Shown here in pieces: positions 1-12,962 of a DNA stretch of 64,000 nucleotides. Below the pieces are notes generated by a model. That model did no database searches. It worked only from the letters and a program-made list of their open reading frames with translations, and was not told the origin of the DNA. Position numbers and translations under genes: made by a program. Positions within the stretch are counted from its first letter, which is position 1. Each line of letters starts with the position of its first letter. Source of the DNA: Cyathus striatus (Eukaryota > Basidiomycota > Agaricomycetes > Agaricales > Nidulariaceae); NCBI GenBank assembly GCA_025738555.1, contig JAOVFP010000022.1, positions 806,001 to 870,000 on the forward strand, in the 5' to 3' direction.

Positions 1-1494
1 TAGGTATATTTACTCTACCCTTTTGCTATATAAACTGTGTATCTAGGTCTCTATTAATTCAGTGAAATTTACCTCTCTTTTCTATCATGTTCTCAGCCTC
101 TCGTTCCGTGTTTACTCGTCGTCTCTATCACTCTCTGTCGCTCTCTTCTCTCAAAGCAAGTCTCCTAGAACTTTGTCTCAAAGTTCTATCGATTGTTGCA
201 TCATTGTACTTCTTGTCTATATCGCTAACTCCCTCTTTTACAACCTTCGGACTTTAATGCTGGATGGACGCGTCAGCGGCTCGCATTCTTTTGATTAGGA
301 TCCTTCAACCCCCCATTTCCCTCTTCACTCCTGTTAGCAATAAGTCTCTTTGGTAAACATTAGCGATGCCAATTTCCGAATGCTATACAGTGCCTGCGCC
401 ATGTGCTAAGTTGTGAGTAACGACAATTGGGAAAAAAACACATTTTGATGATGTGCTCATCTGGGTGGCGGGACCCGACAAGAATCGACACAGCGAAGGA
501 GCGCCGATAGTGGCCATTTGATACGACCAAAATGGGTCCACATACTGTCTGCGCAATGTGGTTTTTGATGATAGACAAGCCTGAACATAACTTCAAGGTA
601 TTGATGTTTGCGGTGAAATTAAAATGAGTACTTAACATTAACATGCATAGATAGTTCAACTATGTGTTCTCCTTGTCTCAAAAGAGTCAATAATAGCAGA
701 AATTAACATGATTATGTAGGAGCGAATTTGTGATCTTAGACCTTTTCTACGTACGTGTTGGAGAGCTGAGACCTTCACCAAGTTGCTATTTATCTAACCT
801 GTAATGCAGATATCCATCAGCATAATCACAGGGTCCCATATGACTTAATTCGACCAAACCGAAAAGGACGTCGGATCTCGTCTGATTCATTCCGAATCCC
901 AAGCACATAAATTTTCAAAGCACGGATTCTAAAACTTTGGATCAATTCAGGGTTGAGACGACAAAGATCGACAAAGGTCACCTGTTGTCACCCGAAGCCA
1001 ACAGCAGCTGTTGTTAAGCATCAAGGCTTCATCTGGCTTCATGCGGTTGCGTCGGGATTTCAATATGAATACCGAGGTTATCATAGTATTTTGAAATTCA
1101 GGGAATTGTGGTACCTGATTTGCTGTGTAGTACTACATTGTTGTGATATACATAAGTATGTACACAAGCCACTATAAAGTATGAAATAAGGCACTTCACG
1201 AAGCTGGCCAGCTGGCCCATAATAGTAGTTGACAAGGTGGTGAGTGCCAGGGTCATGGCTATTGGAGTTATGTTGAAGTTACTTCTACTATTATACTGTG
1301 ATGTAGTTAGCTGTTCGTAGAGGCCTTCACTTCAAAAGTTAATTTACTAAAGAGACCCTATGTAGGACAGCCTTATACATCATATATTTATCTGCTTTTA
1401 AGTTATTAAAAGTTCCGAACCATCGAATAGACAAAGTAAAAACTATCTGATGAGAAAGCGAATTTAAACCCAGTTTCTGTAAAAACAGTGAAGT
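1..1494. other. Intergenic region, no supportable gene
   Basis: AT-rich sequence downstream of the first peroxygenase gene. Short open frames exist on both strands, but none has a recognisable domain, a convincing intron-exon series or similarity to other genes in the window. A start-of-window gene fragment cannot be excluded. Confidence 0.5.
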
Positions 1495-2846
1495 TCAAGG
1501 TTTTCCGTAAGGGAAGACCTGTATACAGCCAGAACCAGAAGAATTAAGGGGACTAAAGAAAAAGTCCAAGTTCTGGTTCAAGGCATCGAGCAGAACACCC
1601 TTGGGACTGGGATATAGCGACCGAACAGTTTGATCAACGAAGTTCGTGTAAAGCAAGCAAAAGTCGCTAAAGTTGGCCGAGGTGGGGTCAAGAACATAGT
1701 TTCCTACTCCTTGATTTTTACCAGGCTGAATAGGGTGAGGTTCGAAAACAACATCGATACCGCCACCTATAACGTCAAATGTAATGGACGTATTAGACCG
1801 AAAGAATCCTGTAGGCATTTGGCTATTTTGGAAAAAACCACGTGCGGTGGTCATGTCCAACTTCAGATCGAAGTTCCTTCCATCAACGAAGAAAACTAGC
1901 GGAAATACAGACTCTGCGTATGCAGTGTAGTAGCGAGGCGAAACAAATGAGAACTCTGGATTTGTGGAGATAGATTGTTGTATACGCCGCCAACGTAGCT
2001 CTTGGGCAACAGTAATATTGTAGTTTCCGCCTCCGAAACGATTGCTGAAATCTTCGAACTGATGTGGCATAAGACTTCAGTGCAGGTCCATGTGCAGACG
2101 GAGATGTTTTTACCTGATCGAAAAGAGTTTCGTTGAAGCTATGATTATCTCCGAAAAATGCGTCGCCGCGGGTCATACTAGAATCACCTGAGGTACAATG
2201 TTAGCACGATTGGTCGACATCACTTGATACTTCTTTCTAACCTTCGAACACTGCATGCGTATTCAATCCTCCAACGATAGCTGGCTTGGGGGGATCCGGT
2301 CCGGTTGCAGGTGTTTTTCCACCAATGCTCAATAAATTCGTGACCAAATTTCCGTCAACAAGCATCGCTGCATATGTTACAAAGACTGCCAAGTCATTTC
2401 CCATATTAAATCCTAAGAAAAGTTGAATATAAGTATATACTGTATTAGAACAAAGACACAAACCTTGTTGAACAGCATCTACTATTTGACCAGGAGTGGT
2501 GATACCTGAACGAGGGAGCCACTGTTGGCATTGTACTATTGTCAGCTCGATTAAAGAGAACCATAGATTTACCTACTCCGTGAGAGGCTAGGGTATTCAA
2601 CCCGGGGCAAGGCCCTCGTATATCACCCGGCCTCAAAGGTTTCCATGGATGACTCTTGTCGTTCACCAGCTTGGCGGAAGTATCTGTCAGCGGGCCCGGA
2701 GGAGGATAGGCCTTCCTTGCTTGCAAAGTCGGAAGGATAGCATCGAGTTCTCTCTCAGAGAGGCCTGCAAGCGAACCGTATTGTGGAAAACCAAGAGTGA
2801 CACTAGCTATAGCGACGATAGCTGAAAGCTTCAAGAACAGAGCCAT
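1495..2846 (-). CDS. Unspecific peroxygenase (long-type heme-thiolate peroxidase), copy 1
   Basis: Secreted heme-thiolate enzyme expected to use H2O2 to oxygenate organic substrates. Five exons read cleanly (complement of 2846..2577, 2521..2464, 2412..2242, 2187..2114, 2058..1495), giving 378 residues, near the usual length of long UPOs. The N-terminus MALFLKLSAIVAIASVTLGF is a signal peptide, followed by a pro-rich pro-region. Exon 1 carries the proximal heme motif GPCPGLNTLASHG, whose Cys is the axial thiolate. The Mg-site Glu-Gly-Asp is formed across the exon 3/4 junction (FEG-D-SSMTRGD). The acid-base Arg-Glu pair lies in SPRYYTAYAE. The protein ends with a Cys-containing VFPYGKP tail like that of the Agrocybe aegerita enzyme. 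All key residues are present, so it is probably active. Three paralogs follow on the same strand. The family assignment is strong; the substrate is unknown. Confidence 0.93.
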
Positions 2847-5800
2847 CTTGAGTTTGAATGATGATTCGGTATTATGAATGATGTACCTTATAAACCAGGA
2901 ATGAATACAAATGGAGAAATGGAGAGTGTGCAATTCTATCCCTGACATATCGTACTGCGCTGTCATACCTAGGAGATATAATTATCAGTAGTAACCTTCG
3001 ATATAAAAAAACCCGACATATGCGGCTCCAGCGTTTGACATTAGTATCTCCGCAATTGCTATGAACGTAACCTCCAGTTCTAACGTGTGTTCCTTGCACA
3101 GCAATCCGCAGTCTCAGCCTGAATTTGCATGTTACCGTTTACGAGCGTGAACGTTCGAGGAGGGAGGATGATTGCTACATGCCAGTATGGACGGGGATTT
3201 TCCCGGGTTCTCAGCGTAAGTCCCTGAGTTTGTCCTCGTCGTGTGAGGATCGTTACCAGCCCGATGCTAGGAAAGATTAAAAACTGCAAATGGCGACTCC
3301 GGTTAAATCTCCGTGGTTGAAAATGACTGGAATCTCAAAGTTGGGTATTGGCCTGAGTGATCAGTCAAATATACATAGTTGTACTATCTAATTGAAAGCA
3401 TCTGTCCAATAGGTGAGCATAAGCAAAGGAAAAATGCGGAGAGGCAATGAAAATGCAATGAACGCCACTTGAACGTCAGTATACATATCTTAAGCTTAAC
3501 CATATAATATGGGCATAAATATCATGTCCTACGCTGGAATGGCCCAAATTTTGAATACTATTTTCCCTGCATTTTTATTTTAGACTTGGAGTCAAATTGG
3601 AGTATTGATAATAACTATTCGCATGGAAAAACAGTATTCCATGCTTCCAAACTCGCATGAGCTTTAGAGACAGAGTATTAAACTAATACGCCACCTGAAA
3701 ATGAGCTGTGAACAAAGTTTGATGAATTCTGCAAAGTTCAGCGGTAAGTATAGCATGATTATGACGATGTAAATAGAGTGGCTGACAAGGGACTATACAG
3801 CACTTCAAAGTTTAAGGGGCCAAACTGAAACTTACTGAGACATGTATCATCTGATTGTTCCCCTGAAAATCCTCCCGAGACCGATGACATGGAAATGCAC
3901 TGAACTTCAGGAGAGAGACGAACTACGGTAACTTCGCTAGCACCTTCTAGATGTCTACCACAATTCAATATAACTTATAAGGGCGAAAAGAGGATTGAAA
4001 GCGCACATGTGTCGTATATCAACTAAAGCGGGATCCCAAAACCATGCACGAGGATGCTTGGGGGGAAATTGTGGTCCTGACGCGGCTCTAACACGCACGT
4101 TCTTCAGAATCATCATTGAAATCCCGGACCGTACGAGCCGTCCCATGATCCCAGTCAGGTACGTCAGGAGCTCGACCCCGCTCAGGAACGAATGTTGCGC
4201 TACATAAAACCCCGAATTACACAATAAAGCATCATGGTACAACTCTTATATCGTCGAAGACAGAGGCGCGGATCATCGTACAACGAAATCGATGCTCGGG
4301 AAGAAGCAACTTCGAATTCTGAGCATAAGCCGCCTTTAACCAACTTCAAGTGGCGGTACTTGAAAACTGCATAAGCTTCGGTTTTAAATTTCCTCTGTAA
4401 AATTTTAAGCTGTAAGATGCAAATGGAGTGCAAAACACAAATGTCTGAACTCTGGAGGAAGGAGCGACTCAATGATTCTGGTTAGCTCGATGAGCCGAAG
4501 CTGCCGAATTATCCTGAATCAAATATTTGGTGATGTTATGATCAGTTAGGTTGAAACGTTATCGTCAAATAATACCCAAATAGCACCTAATAAAAGCCCA
4601 AGCTGACAGATCCTCCAATTGCGGACGTCCATGACGTCAAACCGGGGTATACACTTTTGGTTAGTACTTACATACGGCAAGTCGGCATTGCTAGTATTCC
4701 GAATAAGCAATAATATCTTTCGACAACGTTTCACAAAGTAGCAATACTGGTATCCAACAATATCTCTAACTTCTAAATCTGTAGCAATATCCGTAGCAAT
4801 ATTTTTGGAACTTATGGTGCCGTGTAATGTCTATAGAGTAAGTAATAACCCATACGTGTCAACGAGTAGATAAATTTAAGCGGAATTCTTTGCTTTATTT
4901 ATATCCCCCTGTGCAGTACAGTACTCACGCTTCGAAGCTCAATGTATTGGAATTTATTGGATATCGTTGAGTATGGAAAATTGCCCGTTATTTTTCTTGA
5001 GGAACATGTGTGGTATTACGATAGCATAATACTTGCTGAACCAGCAGCAGTGGGGATAGTTATATACAATCAGTGTGTTCAATGGTCAGTAGTACCGGTC
5101 AGTGGCCACAGCCCACTCTCTATGTCTTCATAAATAGAGTATTTAAATTTTATTGGCTACAAAATTGTACATCCTGGGCCACAGCGGTGGTGGAAACTCG
5201 TTGTCACCCTCTTCCTCCTCCTGCTCGACGGCTTCTTCTCAACGTGATCTGCACTTTCTCCTGATACTACCTCTGCAACACGACAGTCCTGTCCCTCCTC
5301 ACACGACTTGCATCCACGCCGTTCCGCTCGACAGCCTCCTGCCCCCCCTCAAATCTCACACATTTGGTGCATATTTAGCTTTGTAAAAGCATTTCATATA
5401 CATAAACTCAGCCTCATTCAAGGAGGTACTTCATGTGTACAGACGAAGTGTTGAGGGTACTAATGCGATTGCCGATGGGGCACTCGCTTGAACCGTTGAC
5501 TGCCGATGGTGCCACTGTCATGCTCGCGTGGCAGGATGGAACATCCAAGATCGGAGGATCTGTCAGCTCTTGCCCAAGCTAATCTTGATACTCCTGAGTC
5601 TTGAGGATCGCTTCGAGACTCCGTGACTATGAGAACTGCAATACGCAGACTCGGGGAACATATTCATACAAAAGATGGAAAATTAGCTATGATTAACTTG
5701 TAGTTAATGTTGGTTCAATAACAAGAGCAAAAGGGCGTACACAGCCGCTATAAACATCGAATAGTAATTATATTCGCTAACATCCTTGAAACATTCCTTT

Positions 5801-5876
5801 AAACATAGATCTAAACATTTGCGGGCAATTGCACCTATATGGAATACTAAAACGGTGCTTCAAGAAGTTTAAGGCC
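2847..5876. other. Intergenic region with duplicated upstream block, no supportable gene
   Basis: Holds the upstream region of peroxygenase copy 1 (divergence point at 2846). The stretch about 3190-3330 is similar to 7625-7775 upstream of copy 2, for example the shared word gtgagaatcgt/gtgaggatcgt followed by accagc-cgatgct-ggaaag. This suggests promoter-proximal DNA was duplicated along with the gene. Between 3.9 and 4.7 kb some minus-strand frames are open for 60-95 codons but match nothing I recognise. Confidence 0.45.
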
Positions 5877-7229
5877 TTAAGGCTTTCCATAAGGGAACAC
5901 CTGCGTGCAGTTCCTCGTTTTAAGAGGACCAAAGAAAAAGTCCAAATTCTGGTTTAAGGCGCTGAGCAAAGCACCCTTTGGGTTGGGATATAGCGAGCGA
6001 ACAGTTTGATTGACGAAGTTTGTGTAGAGTAGACAGGTTTTTCCGAAATCAGCAGAGGTTGGGTCAAGAACATAGTTTCCTACTCCTTCATTTTTGCCAG
6101 GCTGAATAGGGTGGGGTTCGAAAATCGCATCGATACCGCGTCCAATTGTATTCAGTGTAATGGACCTGTTAGCACGGAAGAACCCTGTGGGCATTTGACT
6201 ATTCTGGAAGAAACCACGTGCAGCGGTCATGTCCAGCGACATATCCGATCTCCTCCCATCCACAAAAAAGACTAGAGGGAATACCGACTCTGCGTATACA
6301 GTGAAGTAGCGAGGTGATACTAGTGAAAATTGAGGGTTGGTGGCAATGGACTGTTGTATACGTTGCCAGCGCAGTTCTTGTGCAGTGGTTAGATTATAGT
6401 TACCACCTCCGAAGCGCTTGCTGAAATCTTCAAGCTGACATAACAGATAACTTTAGTAGCTACCCCGACGAATGTAGTGCAGTAACATACCTGATCAAAA
6501 AGTGTTTCATTGAAGCTATGGTTATCCCCAAAGAATGCATCTCCACGAGTCATACTGGCATCACCTATGTACTATAGGTCAGTACTTGGATACGCAGTAT
6601 TTCAATTTTATTTCTGACCTTCAAATACTGCATGTGTATCTAACCCTCCAACAATAGCTGGCTTAGGAGGGTCAGGTCCTGTTTCGGATGTCTTTCCACC
6701 AATGCTTAACAGGTTTGTAACCATATTCCCATCGACGAGCATCGCTGCGTAAGTTACAAATACCGCCAAATCATTTCCCATGTTAAAACCTAACAAATGT
6801 CACAGTGTGATTTTATGCCATTCAATTCGACGAAAACCATATACCTTGCTGAACAGCATCCACTATTTGACTTGGAGTGGCAACGCCTGATCTAGGGAGC
6901 CACTAGTTTATATTATAGTCAGTGCCAAATTCGAGAGAAGTCAGTGGCAGTATACGTACTCCGTGAGAGGCAAGAGTATTTAGGCCGGGACAAGGGCCTC
7001 GTATGTCACCCGGCCTTAGAGGTTCCCATGGGTGCTTTTTGTCGTTTACCAATTTGGCGGAAGTATCCTTCAGTGGAGGAGGAGGAGGATCAGCCTTCCT
7101 TGCTCGCAACGTCGGAAGGATGGCATCGAGTTCGCGCTCTGAAAGACCCGCAAGAGAACCATATTGTGGAAAACCAAGCACAATGCTGGCTAGAGCAAGG
7201 AGAGTTGAAAGCTTCAAGAAAAGAAGCAT
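5877..7229 (-). CDS. Unspecific peroxygenase (long-type), copy 2
   Basis: Paralog of the gene at 1495-2846 with the same five-exon plan; exon 1 (7229..6960) has the identical length of 270 bases. Signal peptide MLLFLKLSTLLALASIVLGF is followed by a proline-rich stretch, then GPCPGLNTLASHG with the heme-ligand Cys. The distal domain reads FNMGNDLAVFVTYAAMLVDG, then the FEG-D Mg site across an intron, then MTRGDAFFGDNHSFNETLFDQ split at its usual place. The acid-base pair is in SPRYFTVYAE. The C-terminus NCTQVFPYGKP keeps the conserved Cys. No stop or frameshift was seen. It is expected to be a secreted peroxygenase; sequence differences from copy 1 cluster in the C-terminal half, which lines the substrate channel in this family. 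Confidence 0.92.
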
Positions 7230-8189
7230 TGTGAGTTGGGATGATGATTCTGAAGTGCGATGTACGCAAGCATTTTATAAGTTATTACAGGAATAGATGC
7301 AAATGGAGAAATAAAAGGAAGTGAGGCTCTAGCGCTGACATATCGTTGTCATACTGCGCCGTCATGAGAGATGTAATTATGAATTTTAGCCTTCGATATA
7401 CAGAAACTAACATCTTACACTTCTGAGCTACGCCATGAAATTTCACCGATATGTTCCTTATACAGCACTCTACACTCCAGGCATGAACTTATAACTTACG
7501 AGCATTAGTAGAGCATTAAAGGACGAAGGTCTAGTGTTGTATATGATGAACAGACTCGAAGGGAGAATTTAACGGAGCATTGTAATCTAAAATAACCAAA
7601 TACCTTGATTGAAGTTATGAATGGAATTTTTCTCGGGTTCTCAGTGTGCTATTTCCGGGTTTGTCTTCTCGTGTGAGAATCGTCACCAGCTCGATGCTCG
7701 GAAAGTCTAAAAAATAACCTGGTTAGCTTCGGCAGAAGACGATTCCGGTTAGATATCCGTGTTTGAATAATAGGAAAATCAAACCTGGGAAATGGATATA
7801 GTTTGTAACTGACGGTGAGCACCTATTGAGCACACTCGAGCATACTGAAGTAAGCGAGTAAAAAATTCCGTTTCAGCCGAGCCACTGGCAACCATATATA
7901 CCATGTGCATGTGAATATTGGCATATGTCATAAGCTTTAATTACCTTCTTTCAATGATACATGAGTAGGGAGTAACTGTAATACTATATAATGCCTTGAT
8001 TAGAGTAGTATATCCTAGAGTTGTGCAATTTGAAAGAAATATTGAAAGTCGAGATTCAAAAGGAATTAAGATGTGTGTGAGGTGAGGTGGGGGTGGGGAG
8101 TACGCATAGGAACGCAAGTATAAAGTGTTTGTTACAGTTCAGAACATTTGGTTTTCGATTTGCATGCTCCACGATCACGATCCAAACAA
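7230..8189. other. Intergenic, upstream of UPO copy 2
   Basis: Contains the block at about 7625-7775 that resembles 3190-3330 upstream of copy 1, and a short G-rich GT repeat stretch at 8075-8105. No gene is supported here. Confidence 0.45.
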
Positions 8190-10121
8190 CTACCACCACC
8201 CAACTTTCATAATGCGTAATTTTTGAAGGTAACTAAATATGCGAAGCTTCCAGGGCTCCTTGGGTACTCCCATCGATAGATCAGGACCTTCAAATGGCCA
8301 ATCGGATTCCGATTTTCCAGACAGGATCCAATCATTTTTCAGATAATTGTGCATAAAATAAGCCAGTTCGAAGTCTCGTGCCCTCACCCAGCCGTATCCT
8401 GTTACACCAATCTTATCGCACAATTGCATATGACGTTTTTGAACACTCGACCATTCTTCGTATTCCTGTTGATATAATTTACGTTGTTCGGACGAAGTCG
8501 GCGATGGAAATGGTGTGTCATTCCCGAAATACTTTGACCATATATCTTCTAGCTCTACCATCTCTTTTCTAACCTGAAAAATGCGTTATTACTCATTTTA
8601 TCACTATACAATTAATCTAAATGAAATATTACTTACCTTCATGAATGAACCTCCCCACATGCCATAAGAGCGCTTCACGAGAGTTTTAAAATGTACAATA
8701 ATAGGATGTGTCATAGAGAACAGACTCGCTGCGAGTTCTTTTTCATTTTTGAGACGTTTAATAAAGTATCTTTCCACCCCGAGTGAACTGTCGCCACTGT
8801 TATCTGATGGGCTTGTGTCATGCTGAGGTCCGTAGTGAATTCTCTCGCCCAGGAAAATCTGAGTCGGTGTAGCCTGGAGATACAAGGGGAGAACTGAGCT
8901 GTGTTGCCAGTCAATAAGAGTCACCATTTGCTTTGACTTTCCACGAAGTCCATCGTATGTGATCATAATATCTCCAATGGAGAATTCAGGGTGCCAAAGA
9001 ATTGGCGTTGTCAAGTCTGGGCTATCTTTTAATATGAGATGCGGAATCAGCGATTCGATTCTTTCTACTAATGCAATATGAGCAGCAGGATCGCGTTCAA
9101 CCTCGAGGCTGTGTTGAAATCCACGGAGTGATTTAGGATTCGCATGTTTTTCTATCCACTGTTTCTCTAGGTTAAATACGGTATGAAGATACTGTTTGAC
9201 GGAGGTCCCTATCGATTCGAATTATATTTCGTGTAGTCACTGCGCCAAGGGAAAGTACTCACATGGTCCCCTAGATACATCTATTTGGTCTCGTTTAAGA
9301 TTGTTCATGCAGAGAGGCAAGGCAGGCCCTAGCACGTAAGTATCATCGATAGGAATGCAGTGGGAATCTTTGATAGCATCATGATAATAGATACTACCAT
9401 AACCTGGAAAGCGGAATGAAGCAAATTTCCGCTGAATTTTGACGATTTCGTCCGCCGCTTGACATTTCTGAGAGAACGACAGGCTGTCCCAAACCATAAA
9501 TATCGGGTCGCCCTTAACATTCTCCATAATGATGTAGGCGGCAGATACATCTGTAGCTTCGGGTTTTGAGCACCATCCCAGCACGCGGGGTACCGGGAGC
9601 CCAAGTCGAGTACGCGCAAATTCCATGGTGGCAACTTCGCTTTCAACGACTTGCTCAACAGGCCCTACGTTGCTGCATGCGAGACGAGCTACCACATCCT
9701 GGCCATTGTCCATAGTAATGGTGACCAGTTTATTAAATCCGGCATCTTCGAGTTTATCGAAGTTTACAACCGATTTAGCTCCCTCCACTGCATCCACTGC
9801 GGCTTTTTTCAAAGCTGGGATGTTGTACTTGAGATAACGCTGTTGTAACTCGTGTTTTTCGTTCTGGAACCAACGTGTGGATGTATTTCTGTAGAAATAC
9901 TCCTCTTCTTCAGCGCTCATATTTGAGGACGAAGTGCCAGAAGATGTCGAGATTCCACGAATTCGCCAGCATTTGTACGGCACCTTCACTTTGAAGTTGT
10001 GTGATATGTGGAACATGTTGAACAGGCCATTCCTCATACTCGTAGCTATGTCAGCGATGTAATGTAGGCAAGAGGTGGTGATGGAATGAAGTTCGAGCGA
10101 AAGGGTCGGTGCAAACTGCAT
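8190..10121 (-). CDS. Aminoglycoside-phosphotransferase-fold (APH/Aim9-like) protein, catalytic loop degenerate
   Basis: Three exons (complement of 10121..9263, 9208..8637, 8573..8190) join in frame to 604 residues. The fold is the fungal APH/choline-kinase-like family related to yeast Aim9, whose members are often mitochondrial. The N-terminus contains basic, Ser-rich sequence (WRIRGISTSSGT) compatible with a mitochondrial presequence. The N-lobe shows FNKLVTITMDNGQDVVARLA with a VAR-type Lys/Arg strand, then ESEVATMEFAR as the alpha-C-like helix and YIIMENVKGDPI at the hinge. The splice after GP restores GPWTSVKQYL, a typical family block. The catalytic loop reads WHPEFSIGDIMI where family members normally have H-P-D-L-x-x-x-N, so the base Asp is Glu and the Mg-binding Asn is Asp. 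The DFG-equivalent IDWQ is intact. Function is unknown; it may be a reduced-activity or pseudo-kinase. Confidence 0.83.
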
Positions 10122-10646
10122 GAACGTTCAGAATAGCGTGGGATGTTTTGAATTATCGGTCCATATGGAATGCCTAACAACCACACTTGATTAATTGGTT
10201 CTTGGACCCACTCGATTTTATCAATCTCCGACATTCAGCTTCCTCGGATCTTCAGTTATGTTTTTTTTCCGGTTAATTCAAGATTCAAGCAAGATTCAAG
10301 TGTTAGCTTTAGTATACAGTACCTTGGATTTAACTCGACATATCTATTGCAATGCGATGTTTCTATGCTTTCCGAAATTATTCAAAATAGTAAAACTTGA
10401 CTATGTAGTCCTTGTACTGTTTTCGCTTTCTCCATGGTATTCGGCAGATGCCGCAGATGACTGGCCGCACCTGATAGAGCTAACCTGGGAACCGGGATTG
10501 CCGAATGTCGGAACTCAACTTTCCGTTGGTCCAAGCATGCGATCTTGAAACGTAATAAGCTTCTTTTCCCTGTCAAAGTACACAGAGGTTCTTATTGAGC
10601 AAACAGTAATCTACTAACGATAAGAATAGCGAAGTTTAAGTCGAGT
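10122..10646. other. Intergenic; possible relic of a TIR-element end
   Basis: No gene supported. At about 10162-10185 the word tatggaatgcctaacaacca closely resembles tatggaaagcctaacgacca at 21384, the end of the inverted-repeat element further right. It may be a relic terminus of the same family or a chance match. Confidence 0.3.
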
Positions 10647-12017
10647 TCAAGGTTTTCCATAAGGGAACAACTGTACACAGCCAAGATGTTTAAGGGGGCC
10701 ATACATATAGTCCAAGTTGTGCTTCAAAGCGACACGCAGAGAACCCTTGGGGCTAGGATATAAGGACCGAACAGTGTTACTGACGAAATAAGTATAAAGC
10801 AAGCAAAAGTCTGTGGGGTCTTCAGAAGTGGAGTCGAGAACATAATTCCCCACTCCTTTATTGTTACCAGACTTAACAGGATGAGCTGTGAAAACAGCTT
10901 TCATGCCATTCGCTAACTCTTCCATTGTAACCGACCTGTTAACACGGAAGAATCCTTCGGGCATTTGATTGTTCTGGAAGAAACTACGTGCGGCTGTCAT
11001 GTCCAACTTCATGTCCGACTTTCTTCCATCAACAAAGAAAAGCGCCGGAAGTACAGACTCGGCGTATGCGGTATAGTACCGAGGTGAGACGAACGTAAAC
11101 TGGGGGTTTGTGGCGATGGATTGTTGCATACGCTGCCAGCGCAGTTCTGAGGCGGCGGATATGTCGTAGTATCCCCCTCCGAAATGATTACTGAAATCTT
11201 CGAACTGGAGTATGACGTCAGATTTTAGCATTCCTATTTGAATATCAGTAGCTGTGATACTTACCTGTTTGAAAAGTGTCTCGTTGTAGCTATAGTTGTC
11301 ACCGAAGTATTCATCATTACGGGTCATGCTGGTGTCCCCTACATACAGAGGAATTATTAAACCGAATAAGCACATGGTGCGTAAGTATATCATGGCTGAC
11401 CTTCGAATACTGAATGTGTATTCAACCCTCCAACAACAGCTGGCTTGGGAGGATCAGGTCCTGTTGCGGGAGTCTTTCCGCCGATGCTCATCAAGTTGGT
11501 GACCTGATTTCCATCAACAATCATCCCCATGTAAGTGAAGAATATTGCCAAATCATTTCCCATATTGAAGCCTAAAACATTCTATGAGTATATACATTAC
11601 AAAGGTGATCAACAAAAGACATACCATGTTGTACAGCATCGACAATTTGACCGGGGGTGGCAACGCCTGATCGAGGAAGCCACTGTATGCATGTCGTTAG
11701 TAATAGCATGATTTCAGAATAATAACTGATCCGCGTACTCCATGAGATGCGAGAGTATTTAGCCCAGGGCAAGGACCCCGTATGTCACCAGGCCTTTGTG
11801 GTTTCCAAGGATGCTCCTTGTCATTGACCAACTTTGCCGAAGAATCTTTCAGCGGAGGAGGAGGAGGAGGAGGAGGTTTGGAGTTCACAACTTGGAAAGT
11901 TGGAAGAATATCATCTATTTGCGGCTGAGGGATATCTGCGAGAGAGCCGTATTGCGGAAATCCAAGAGCAATACTAGCCACAGCAAGGAGAGAAGAAAGC
12001 TTTAAAAGGCTAGGCAT
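10647..12017 (-). CDS. Unspecific peroxygenase (long-type), copy 3
   Basis: Third member of the tandem family, with the same five-exon plan. Signal peptide MPSLLKLSSLLAVASIALGF is followed by a notably long proline run (eight or nine Pro residues) in the pro-region. The heme motif GPCPGLNTLASHG is intact. The Mg/distal segment reads FEG-D then SMTRNDEYFGDNYSYNETLF, with Asn replacing the usual Gly after Arg. The acid-base pair lies in SPRYYTAYAE. The C-terminus ends CVQLFPYGKP. Several positions that are constant in the other copies differ here (NMGNDLAIFFTYMGMIVDG), so it is the most divergent copy in the distal helix. No disabling change was seen. Confidence 0.91.
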
Positions 12018-12954
12018 TGTATTCCGGGATGATTATTCGGATTTTTAAACTGCTCTTTTATATACAGGAATCAGGCATTGACAGTGCTAATGATTCATGC
12101 CCTGTATAGTTAACAGCAATACAACAGTGCTGAATGCAAATGTGATGGGTTTCACTTTAGCTTTATCGAAAAATTGAGTATGCGCTCCTATGGCGTACTC
12201 GCATTGCAATCGAAATGAGAATGCTGCGAGTAGTGGCTACTTTCAAAAACATTATTCATGCACGATAAACCCTATAACTCTTTAAGTGGGGGTATATATA
12301 TTCTGCACTGATCGGATTCACCTGATATTAGTTAGAGATAAGTAGGTAGGAGAGCCTAGGGACACGATCAAGCCAAAGCCACATATCTCTGTGAAGTGCA
12401 TTATGACATTCTGCCCCTGAAGCTTGAAGTTTACCTGACTCAGATATGTATTTCTATAAAATGTGTACCTCTGGGAAGTCTCATGTAAGAATGGCATGAG
12501 CAATTTTCACATATACTCGTTGGGTTCTAAATACTGTAATAAGTATTGAAATGAGCATGTTCCAAGCGAGTGAAACGAACTATACTACTTCACCTCTGGA
12601 GGTCCTCACAGATCTTAGAAGCCGGATGATTCAACTAACGTGAACTCATAGGCCATGTTGATCCGAGTCGAGACTCGACAATGTCTGCCAAACTTGAGCT
12701 TGGGCAATGTCATTAAGTAGTGCCACTTTGACCGCTGACTTTGACCCCGAAGCCTGTACTATAACTTTATTGAAGGTGGATGTAGCTGATGGCGGGACCC
12801 AAGCATAAGTATCCTGGGCTGAGGTGCAGGACGCGTATACTTACTTACGTGTGTGGTTCGCTGAGTAAATAAGATACCAGTTGATGTTATGTATACACCT
12901 TATTGCCAAACAAAACGCAATACTTAAGTCTCAGATCTCATCGCTTGTGACTTG
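12018..12954. other. Intergenic, no supportable gene
   Basis: Upstream flank of peroxygenase copy 3 running to the hAT element. No coding frame longer than about 60 codons is convincing, and no repeats were recognised. Confidence 0.45.
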
Positions 12955-12962
12955 CTTATGAC
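12955..12962. repeat. Left target-site duplication of the hAT element
   Basis: CTTATGAC, repeated exactly at 13763-13770 on the other side of the element. Confidence 0.9.

Noticed and set aside
1630..1899. Open frame on the plus strand inside UPO copy 1
   Set aside because: Antisense shadow of exon 5 of a well supported gene, with no domain of its own.
7003..7296. Plus-strand Gly-rich frame over UPO copy 2 exon 1
   Set aside because: Mirror of the proline-rich pro-region and signal peptide on the coding strand.
10195..10548. 117-codon frame starting MVLGPTRFYQSP
   Set aside because: No recognisable domain, lies between two genes and lacks exon structure or any paralog.
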